In this document: positions 1 through 5,080 of the stretch, in pieces | Layout of the letters: each line of letters begins with the position of its first letter | Position numbering within the stretch: the first letter of the stretch is position 1 | NCBI GenBank assembly: GCA_913776675.1 | Contig: CAJYRE010000311.1 | Span: 1 to 5,583 of the forward strand | Source: Rhizobiaceae bacterium | GTDB taxonomy: Bacteria > Pseudomonadota > Alphaproteobacteria > Rhizobiales > Rhizobiaceae | Reading direction: 5' to 3' | DNA: 5,583 nucleotides | Program-made: the position numbers and the translations under genes | Notes under the pieces: model-generated | Database searches by the model: none | Seen by the model: only the letters and a program-made list of their open reading frames with translations | Told to the model about the DNA's origin: nothing

Positions 1-736
1 TGATGAGCTGGATTTTTCGGTGATGGGACAGGTGGTCGATCTGGGTCGGCCATCGTTTGAAAACGGCCATTATTTTGGCACCGATGATCTCGGGCGCGAT
101 CTGTTTGCCCGCACCGTGCAGGCAACCCAAGTCTCCATGTCGGTGGCGCTGATCGGCAGCCTGATTGCCGTGGTGGTTGGCACGCTCTACGGTGCCATTT
201 CCGGTTATGCGGGCGGGTTGGTGGACAGCATCATGATGCGCATCGTCGATATTCTGATGGCCATCCCCTATATGTTTGTGCTGATCCTGCTTTTGGTGAT
301 GTTTGGCCGCTCCACAACCATTTTGTTTGTGGGCATCGGATTAATGTCGTGGCTCGATATGAGCCGCATCGTGCGCGGGCAAACACTCAGCATCAAATCC
401 AAGGAATATATCGAGGCGGCAAAGGCTACCGGCGTTTCCTCCATCAAGATCATTCTGCGGCACATTCTGCCCAATCTGATGGGTGTTGTGGTGGTCTATG
501 CCACTCTGCTGGTGCCGATCATGATCATGACGGAAAGTTTTATCAGCTTTCTGGGTCTCGGCATTCAGGAGCCGCTGACCAGTTGGGGCGCGATGATTTC
601 CGAAGGGGCTGGCAGCATGACCCATGGCACGCTGTGGCAATTGGCGGCACCCCTGTTTTTCTTCGTCATCACACTGTTTTCCTTCTATTTCGTGGGAGAC
701 GGTTTGCGCGATGCGCTGGACCCGAAGGATCGCTGA
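1..736 (+). CDS. oppC: Oligopeptide ABC transporter permease OppC (5' end outside window)
   Basis: Inner-membrane permease subunit of an oligopeptide importer; with OppB it forms the channel driven by OppD and OppF. The open frame runs in from the window edge (first full codon at base 2), so 244 residues are visible. OppC proteins have about 300, so the first membrane helix and part of the periplasmic segment are missing. Numbering from the GTG at base 20, the family segment FGTDDLGRD lies at 19-27, followed by about five hydrophobic membrane segments. The cytoplasmic EAA loop that docks on the ATPases starts at 132 (EAAKATG ... RHILPN). The end, GDGLRDALDPKDR, is what I recall from enterobacterial OppC, as is SWLDM-RIVRGQTLS around 110-124, which favours Opp over Dpp or nickel transporters. 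The codons for the final PKD contain the AAGGA ribosome site of oppD, one base downstream. The GTG/ATG codons at 20-25 are internal, not the true start. Confidence 0.95.
   Translation, partial: DELDFSVMGQVVDLGRPSFENGHYFGTDDLGRDLFARTVQATQVSMSVALIGSLIAVVVGTLYGAISGYAGGLVDSIMMRIVDILMAIPYMFVLILLLVMFGRSTTILFVGIGLMSWLDMSRIVRGQTLSIKSKEYIEAAKATGVSSIKIILRHILPNLMGVVVVYATLLVPIMIMTESFISFLGLGIQEPLTSWGAMISEGAGSMTHGTLWQLAAPLFFFVITLFSFYFVGDGLRDALDPKDR
725..729 (+). promoter_or_regulatory. Ribosome binding site of oppD inside the oppC coding end
   Basis: AAGGA lies 8 nt before the ATG at 738. It fixes the oppD start there and argues against the longer frame extending back to 624. It is embedded in the codons for the conserved OppC ending PKD. 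Confidence 0.8.
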
Positions 737-737
737 T

Positions 738-1706
738 ATGACATTGTTGACCGTAACCAATCTTTCCGTGGGGTTCGACACAGCCGATGGGCGGGTGCAG
801 GCTGTGCAAGGCCTAAATCTGACCCTGAACCGTGGTGAAACACTGGGCATTGTCGGCGAAAGCGGCTCTGGCAAAAGTCAGGCCTCCTTTGCCATCATGG
901 GGCTTCTGGCGCGCAATGGCAGGGCCTCTGGCTCGGTGCTGTTTGATGGTCAGGAAATTCTCAATGCGCCCGCATCCGTCCTCAACCCCATTCGGGGTGC
1001 ACGGATTGCCATGGTGTTTCAAGACCCGATGACCTCGCTCAATCCCTATATGCGCATCTCTGATCAGATGGCCGAGGTGCTGATCTACCAAAAAGGCATG
1101 TCCAAGCGCGACGCGCTGGTGGAATGCACCCGCATGTTGGATGCGGTGAAAATTCCCGATGCCAAATCCCGCATCCGGCTGTATCCGCATGAATTTTCCG
1201 GCGGTATGCGCCAGCGGGTGATGATTGCCATGGCCCTGCTCTGTCGCCCCGACCTGCTGATTGCCGATGAGCCGACCACCGCGCTTGATGTGACGGTTCA
1301 GGCGCAAATCATGCGGCTTTTGCGCGATTTGCAAACCGAATTTGGCATGGCGATGATTTTGGTCACCCATGATCTCGGCATCGTTGCTGGCTCCTGCGAG
1401 CGGGTTCTGGTGCTTTACGGCGGCAGGGTGATGGAAACGGGGCCGGCGGAGGCGCTGTTTGCATCGCCATCCCACCCCTATACGCGCGGTCTGTTGCAGG
1501 CCATTCCTCGGGTGGACAGGGAAGATGAGCGGCTGCGCACCATTCCCGGTGTGCCACCTAATATGATGAACATGCCAAGCGGCTGTCCGTTTGCGCCACG
1601 CTGCGATTACGCCATTGGCGATTGCAATATCGCACCGCGCCCGCTTGAGAGTTTCGCGCCCGATCGGGCGCGGGCCTGCATGCGTCCAATCGAGGAACTC
1701 GTATGA
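738..1706 (+). CDS. oppD: Oligopeptide ABC transporter ATP-binding protein OppD
   Basis: Cytoplasmic ATPase of the oligopeptide importer, expected to pair with OppF as a heterodimer. The frame is 322 residues from the ATG at 738, a normal length for OppD. ATP-site motifs are complete: Walker A GESGSGKS (40-47), Q-loop Gln95 in [12 protein letters not shown], signature FSGGMRQR (153-160), Walker B LLIADE (173-178) and switch His211. The sequence MLDAVK-P followed by [19 protein letters not shown] is typical of OppD as I know it from enterics. The C-terminal oligopeptide-transporter domain carries Cys283, Cys289, Cys296 and Cys314 (CX5CX6CX17C), a pattern linked to a [4Fe-4S] cluster in this family. 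The gene follows oppC by 1 nt and overlaps oppF by 4 nt (ATGA at 1703), so translational coupling is likely. An in-frame extension back to 624 lies inside oppC and is not used. DppD is the main alternative; overall motif similarity favours OppD. Confidence 0.96.
   Translation: MTLLTVTNLSVGFDTADGRVQAVQGLNLTLNRGETLGIVGESGSGKSQASFAIMGLLARNGRASGSVLFDGQEILNAPASVLNPIRGARIAMVFQDPMTSLNPYMRISDQMAEVLIYQKGMSKRDALVECTRMLDAVKIPDAKSRIRLYPHEFSGGMRQRVMIAMALLCRPDLLIADEPTTALDVTVQAQIMRLLRDLQTEFGMAMILVTHDLGIVAGSCERVLVLYGGRVMETGPAEALFASPSHPYTRGLLQAIPRVDREDERLRTIPGVPPNMMNMPSGCPFAPRCDYAIGDCNIAPRPLESFAPDRARACMRPIEELV
1692..1696 (+). promoter_or_regulatory. Ribosome binding site of oppF inside the oppD coding end
   Basis: GAGGA lies 6 nt before the oppF ATG at 1703 and supports reinitiation at the ATGA overlap with the oppD stop. 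Confidence 0.75.
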
Positions 1707-2686
1707 CCACAGCGCCCCTTTTGAAAGCTGAGAACCTGCATGTGACCTTTGCACTCAAGAATGGTGGATTGCCATGGCAAAAACCGCGCAAGCTGCACGC
1801 CGTCAATGGCGTGAATTTTGAGCTGCGACCGGGCGAAACGCTGGGCATTGTCGGCGAATCCGGCAGTGGGAAATCCACCCTCGCCCGCGCCATCATCCGC
1901 ATGCTGGATGCCACCGGCAGCGTGATCTGGCAGGGCAATACCGATCTTCTGCGCCTGTCGCCCCGCGAGATGTTGAAACATCGCGCCGACATCCAGATGA
2001 TCTTTCAAGATCCCCTCGCCAGCCTCAATCCGCGCATGACGGTGGGCCAGATCATTGCGGAAACGCTAACCACCCATCACCATGGGCTTTCCTCCAAAGA
2101 GATCAAGGCACGGGTTCAGGCGGCCATGGATCAGGTGGGCCTGTTGCCCAGCATGATCAATCGTTACCCGCATGAGTTTTCCGGTGGCCAGTGCCAGCGC
2201 ATCGGCATTGCCCGCGCCCTGATTGTCGAGCCTAAACTGATTATCTGTGATGAGCCGGTATCAGCGCTGGATGTTTCGATTCAGGCGCAGGTCATCAACC
2301 TGTTGATGGATTTGCAAAAGCAATTGGGACTGGCACTGATTTTCATTGCTCACGACCTCAGCGTGGTCAAACATATCTCCACGCGGGTGATGGTGATGTA
2401 TCTGGGCCGCACGGTCGAGATTGCCGATCGCTATGCGCTCTATGCCAATCCACAGCACCCCTACACACAGGCTTTGCTCTCGGCGATTCCGATTCCCGAC
2501 CCGAGGCTTGAGCGGGAAAAACGGGTGATCCCGCTGGAAGGCGAATTACCAAGCCCGATGGCTCCGCCCTCCGGCTGCGTGTTCCGCACCCGCTGTCCAC
2601 GCGCACAAGCGCGGTGTGCAGTGGATGTGCCAACCTTGCAAGGCAGCGGGCATGCGGTGGCCTGTCATTTTCCCGGTGCGGTTTAG
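1703..2686 (+). CDS. oppF: Oligopeptide ABC transporter ATP-binding protein OppF
   Basis: Second cytoplasmic ATPase of the oligopeptide importer and partner of OppD. The frame is 327 residues, normal for OppF. Motifs: Walker [10 protein letters not shown] (51-59), Q-loop Gln102 in IFQDPLASLNPRMT, signature FSGGQCQR (159-166), Walker B LIICDE (179-184), D-loop SALD, and switch His217 in IAHDLSVVKHIS. All are close to the enterobacterial OppF sequence as I recall it. The C-terminal domain has Cys292, Cys298, Cys305 and Cys321 (CX5CX6CX15C), so this subunit also has a potential iron-sulfur site. Its start overlaps the oppD stop. Its TAG stop (2684-2686) is formed by the outer end (TTTAGAG) of the downstream repeat, so the last residues (FPGAV) may have been set by arrival of that repeat. 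It is the last gene of the operon in this window; the next gene is convergent. Confidence 0.96.
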   Translation: MTTAPLLKAENLHVTFALKNGGLPWQKPRKLHAVNGVNFELRPGETLGIVGESGSGKSTLARAIIRMLDATGSVIWQGNTDLLRLSPREMLKHRADIQMIFQDPLASLNPRMTVGQIIAETLTTHHHGLSSKEIKARVQAAMDQVGLLPSMINRYPHEFSGGQCQRIGIARALIVEPKLIICDEPVSALDVSIQAQVINLLMDLQKQLGLALIFIAHDLSVVKHISTRVMVMYLGRTVEIADRYALYANPQHPYTQALLSAIPIPDPRLEREKRVIPLEGELPSPMAPPSGCVFRTRCPRAQARCAVDVPTLQGSGHAVACHFPGAV

Positions 2687-2687
2687 A

Positions 2688-2732
2688 GTTTGTCAGGGAA
2701 AAGTGGAATCCGATTTTCCCGTAAAGACAAAC
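2688..2732 (+). other. Nested stem-loop directly after the oppF stop (possible 3' end signal)
   Basis: The outer stem is GTTTGTC (2688-2694) with GACAAAC (2726-2732), 7 perfect pairs. The inner stem is GGGAAAA (2696-2702) with TTTTCCC (2714-2720), 7 perfect pairs closing an 11-nt loop. One base separates the oppF TAG from the outer stem. There is no T-tract after it, so it is not a classical intrinsic terminator. RNA 3'-end protection or a Rho-assisted pause is possible. Confidence 0.7.
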
Positions 2733-2801
2733 GAAAACAAAGGAATCGAGAGTCTTTCTGGTTCAATCTCATAGTACACGACGCTATTGTTTTCATCTGT
2801 C

Positions 2802-2852
2802 GCTCACCCCCCTCTGCCCTGCCGGGCATCTCCCCCTTAAAGCGGGGGAGAT
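2802..2852 (+). repeat. Left inner arm of near-perfect 51-bp inverted repeat
   Basis: It pairs with 2941-2991 with a single mismatch (A2840 opposite G2953). Within the arm, ATCTCCCCC (2828-2836) pairs with GGGGGAGAT (2844-2852) over a 7-nt loop, and GCCC/GGGC (2816-2827) makes a small neighbouring hairpin. Confidence 0.95.
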
Positions 2853-2940
2853 TAGCAAGATTGGCAACAGGCGCGTCATTTGACCCCGAAAGAGGTCCAA
2901 ACGACAAGCTTTCTATCGGTTGGATGGTCTCTGAGTATCG
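2853..2940. other. Spacer between the inverted repeat arms
   Basis: 88 bp of unique-looking sequence between the arms. I see no coding signal, promoter or terminal repeats in it. It would be the loop if the whole region folded as one hairpin. Confidence 0.6.
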
Positions 2941-2991
2941 ATCTCCCCCGCTGTAAGGGGGAGATGCCCGGCAGGGCAGAGGGGGGTGAGC
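2941..2991 (-). repeat. Right inner arm of near-perfect 51-bp inverted repeat
   Basis: Reverse complement of 2802-2852 apart from one base. It carries the same hairpin: ATCTCCCCC (2941-2949) with GGGGGAGAT (2957-2965) and a 7-nt loop of different sequence. Just outside it, CACACAG (2992-2998) can pair with CTGTGTG (3019-3025), a feature absent from the left copy. Confidence 0.95.
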
Positions 2992-3062
2992 CACACAGAA
3001 AAACGTTTGCGTCGTGTACTGTGTGTTTCAATAGAAGTGGCACTCTAACTCTTTGTTTTCAC

Positions 3063-3106
3063 GCATTTCCGGACGCAAAATCGCTGCACACTTTTGCTGG
3101 AAATGC
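3063..3106 (-). other. Nested stem-loop directly after the ribF stop (possible 3' end signal)
   Basis: The outer stem is GCATTTCC (3063-3070) with GGAAATGC (3099-3106), 8 perfect pairs. The inner stem is GCAAAA (3075-3080) with TTTTGC (3092-3097), 6 perfect pairs closing an 11-nt loop. One base separates it from the ribF stop (complement of 3108-3110). The architecture matches the hairpin after oppF, but with different stem bases. It has no T-tract on the - strand. Confidence 0.7.
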
Positions 3107-3107
3107 T

Positions 3108-4088
3108 CTAAAATGCTATTTTGCCATCCAGATCACTGAAGGGCGAAACGCCAGAGAGCAAGGCTCTTGCTTCGTCTTCATCCTTGCGGATCTGAGCCAC
3201 CAGCGGCTCCAGCCCGTCAAATTTCCATTCATCGCGCAAATGGCCAAAGAAGGACACGGCGCAGGTCTCGCCATAGAGATCGCCGGAGAAATCAAACACA
3301 AAGGTTTCCAGAAGCGCTGCACCGTTTTCCGTCACAGTTGGTCGATAGCCAAAACTGGCCACGCCATCGCGGATCACGCCATCGGGGCGGCGCAGACGCA
3401 CGGCATAAATGCCGGGGCGCAAATTGGCCTCGCTTGCCAAGGCCATGTTGGCGGTGGGAAAACCAAGGGTGCGGCCAAGCTGCTGGCCCTTGATCACTTC
3501 GGCCTCCACCGTGAAGCGATAGCCAAGCAGACCTGCCATTTCGCTCACCGCTCCTTGCGGCAAAAGGCTGCGAATGCGGCTGGATGAGACAACCTCGGCA
3601 TTTTCATCCCGAAACGCATCCAGAAGCGTGACACCAAAGCCGTGATGGCTGCCCGCTTCCATCAAAAAGGCGGGGCCACCCTCGCGGCTCTTGCCAAAGT
3701 GAAAATCAAACCCGGTGACCACTTCGCTGGCCCCCAGCCATTCGACCAGAACCGAACGGACAAAATCCTGTGCCGAGCGTTGGGAAAATTCCAGATCAAA
3801 CGGATATTCGATCACCGCCTGAAAGCCGATTGCTTCCAAAAGGCGCGCCTTGAGCGGCGCAGGCGTGAGCCGAAAAACCGGGGTTTGTGGGTTGAACACT
3901 GTGCGCGGGTGCGGTTCGAACGTCAGCACCAGTGCTGGCACGCCGCGCTCATTTGCCAATTCCAGCGCCCGGTTCAAAACCGTTTGGTGGCCGCGATGCA
4001 CGCCATCAAAATTGCCAATCGCCACCACGCCACCTTTCAGGTGATCCGGCAGCGGTGTCTTTTTCTCATTGCGGTGAAAAACAGTCAT
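3108..4088 (-). CDS. ribF: Bifunctional riboflavin kinase / FAD synthetase RibF
   Basis: Cytosolic enzyme that phosphorylates riboflavin to FMN and then adenylylates FMN to FAD. Starting at the ATG at 4088 it is 326 residues, a normal length for bacterial RibF. The N-terminal nucleotidyltransferase domain has GNFDGVHRGHQ (25-35, with the HxGH pair His31/His34) and the VSSSRIR loop (167-173). The C-terminal kinase domain has GQQLGRTLGFPTAN (201-214) and ETFVFDFSGDLYG (261-273), where Glu261 fits the catalytic glutamate. A GTG at 4106 would add six residues, but no ribosome site precedes it. The ATG start gives MTVFHRNE, which I recall as the usual rhizobial RibF beginning; its own ribosome site (GAAAG/AAAAG) is weak. 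It lies 45 nt downstream of the HAD gene on the same strand and is probably cotranscribed. No FMN riboswitch is seen. Its TAG stop falls inside the repeat end TTTAGAG. Confidence 0.96.
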   Translation of the reverse strand: MTVFHRNEKKTPLPDHLKGGVVAIGNFDGVHRGHQTVLNRALELANERGVPALVLTFEPHPRTVFNPQTPVFRLTPAPLKARLLEAIGFQAVIEYPFDLEFSQRSAQDFVRSVLVEWLGASEVVTGFDFHFGKSREGGPAFLMEAGSHHGFGVTLLDAFRDENAEVVSSSRIRSLLPQGAVSEMAGLLGYRFTVEAEVIKGQQLGRTLGFPTANMALASEANLRPGIYAVRLRRPDGVIRDGVASFGYRPTVTENGAALLETFVFDFSGDLYGETCAVSFFGHLRDEWKFDGLEPLVAQIRKDEDEARALLSGVSPFSDLDGKIAF

Positions 4089-4133
4089 TGGCTTTTCTTT
4101 CGGCACATCACAACATTTTAGGCGCGTGTCTTT

Positions 4134-4985
4134 TTATGAGAGTCGAGGCATCCAGAAGGTCGGTGCAACGCCTTTCTCCCGCAAATACTGTTGCAACATC
4201 GCCTCATCGATCTGGCCATTCGTGCTGTAATCTGTCGCATGAATACCACCCGCGATGAACAGAAGATCAAGCCCGGCATTGACCGCGCCCTTCACGTCCG
4301 TTGGCATGCCGTCGCCAATGGCGATGATGCGGCGAGGGTCGATGGCTGCCCCGCGAATGTCCTGCGCCTTGGCAAGAGCTGCCTCGTAAATCGGGTTATG
4401 TGGCTTGCCAGCATAGCGGGTTTCGCCGCCCATCTCAGTATAGATTGCCGCCAGCGCACCCGCGCAAGGAATAAGCTTATGGCCACGCTCGACGATCAGG
4501 TCGGGGTTGGCGACGATCATCGGAAGACCGCGCTGGCTCAAGCCTGCCAGCAGTTCACGGTATTCTTCCGGCTGCTCTTCCTCATCGTTGTACAATCCGG
4601 TGCAGATGATGACCTCGGCCTCATCAGCGGGCACCAGATCAACATCAAGACCGTGAAACAGCGAGAGATCCTGGCTCTGCCCGATCAGAAAACCACGGCG
4701 CGGGGCCTTTTCGATCAGTTTGCGGGTTACATCCCCCGAAGAGACAATGGCGTCATAGGCGGTTTCCGGCACGCCGATCTGATCCAGCATCACCTTGACA
4801 CGATCGGACGGACGGGACGCATTGGTAATCAGCACCACGGTCAGGCCCTTGGCGCGAGCCGCCATCAACACCTCTCCGGCACCCGGAAAAATATCAATAC
4901 CATTGTGCAAAACACCCCAGACATCGCAAAGCGCGACATCATATTGGTCTACAGCATCGACAAAGGTGGAGAGGCGCTGGGTCAT
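4134..4985 (-). CDS. HAD superfamily class IIA hydrolase-like protein (TIGR01459 type)
   Basis: A 283-residue protein of the NagD-like class IIA branch of the haloacid dehalogenase fold; substrate unknown. Motif I is CDVWGVLHNG with nucleophile Asp21. Motif II is ITNAS (53-57), motif III is Lys194 in YAGKPHNP, and motif IV is GDGMPTDVKGA (224-234). The class IIA NPD segment is at 160-162. The residue two after the nucleophile is Trp23, where phosphatases carry the general acid/base aspartate. I believe this is typical of the alphaproteobacterial TIGR01459 family, so it is probably not a mutation. The start at 4985 is supported by TAAGG 7 nt upstream. ribF follows after 45 nt, which suggests a shared transcript and possibly a role in flavin or nucleotide phosphate metabolism, but that is inference from position only. 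A small-molecule phosphatase is the default guess. Confidence 0.88.
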   Translation of the reverse strand: MTQRLSTFVDAVDQYDVALCDVWGVLHNGIDIFPGAGEVLMAARAKGLTVVLITNASRPSDRVKVMLDQIGVPETAYDAIVSSGDVTRKLIEKAPRRGFLIGQSQDLSLFHGLDVDLVPADEAEVIICTGLYNDEEEQPEEYRELLAGLSQRGLPMIVANPDLIVERGHKLIPCAGALAAIYTEMGGETRYAGKPHNPIYEAALAKAQDIRGAAIDPRRIIAIGDGMPTDVKGAVNAGLDLLFIAGGIHATDYSTNGQIDEAMLQQYLREKGVAPTFWMPRLS

Positions 4986-5080
4986 GAGATTGCCTTAAGC
5001 GATTTTCTATTGCCGGTGACATGACAAAGGATAGCGTCATTGGCAAGAGGTTTTGCCGCAAATGCGAACGCAGGTGGAAT
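4986..5080. other. Intergenic gap between chrA and the HAD gene
   Basis: 95 bp between genes on the - strand. It holds two weak inverted repeats, GGCAA/TTGCC (5042-5057) and ATGAC/GTCAT (5021-5040). Neither is followed by a T-tract on the - strand. A TTGCCA box with a poor -10 partner is the best promoter-like match and is not convincing. Whether the HAD-ribF pair has its own promoter here or is read through from chrA cannot be decided. Confidence 0.4.
4993..4997 (-). promoter_or_regulatory. Ribosome binding site of the HAD gene
   Basis: TAAGG on the - strand, 7 nt before the ATG at 4985; it supports that start. Confidence 0.55.

Larger units (their letters stand above)
2682..3112. repeat. 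Composite inverted repeat filling the oppF-ribF intergenic gap
   Basis: The gap between the two convergent genes is two copies of one module in opposite orientation: 2682-2852 (171 bp, read on +) and 2941-3112 (172 bp, read on -), around an 88-bp spacer. Read outside-in, both copies show in order TTTAGAG, a nested hairpin, GAAAACAAAG (2733-2742; complement 3051-3060), AGTACACGACGC (2773-2784; complement 3009-3020), and a C-rich/G-rich end (2802-2852; 2941-2991). The spacing between landmarks is the same in both apart from one base. The inner 51 bp differ at one position; the outer part is much more diverged. I recall sequences of both types (TTTAGAGCATTTCC... and the CTCACCCCCC...CTCCCCC palindrome) as common in intergenic DNA of Rhizobiaceae, so this is probably a mosaic of dispersed, noncoding elements. 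Two frames that cross it have no family resemblance and are not genes. Confidence 0.9.

Noticed and set aside
624..737. In-frame N-terminal extension of oppD
   Set aside because: It lies wholly within oppC, and a good ribosome site precedes the ATG at 738.
813..1754. A 313-codon - strand open frame opposite oppD
   Set aside because: The composition (His/Arg/Gln-rich) is that of the antisense of a GC-rich gene; oppD on the other strand has full motifs.
2690..2956. An 88-codon + strand open frame, and a longer one at 2880-3587, across the repeat
   Set aside because: Both run through the inverted repeat, the second also antisense to ribF. Neither has a ribosome site or recognisable domain; the frames arise from stop-poor C/G-rich repeat sequence.
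2802..2991. Classical Rho-independent bidirectional terminator
   Set aside because: The stems are strong, but no T-run follows on either strand; kept as a repeat with possible 3'-end function.
2682..3112. Insertion sequence or CRISPR array
   Set aside because: There is no transposase frame and no clear target duplication, and there are only two copies in inverted, not direct, orientation.
4089..4106. GTG start adding six residues to RibF
   Set aside because: No ribosome site precedes it, and the ATG at 4088 gives the familiar rhizobial MTVFHRNE start.
4089..4133. FMN riboswitch or promoter before ribF
   Set aside because: 45 nt is far too short for an FMN aptamer, and no -35/-10 pair is evident.
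5030..5080. Promoter for the HAD-ribF pair (TTGCCA box)
   Set aside because: The -10 partner at the right spacing (CATGTC) matches consensus poorly, so I do not list it as a promoter.
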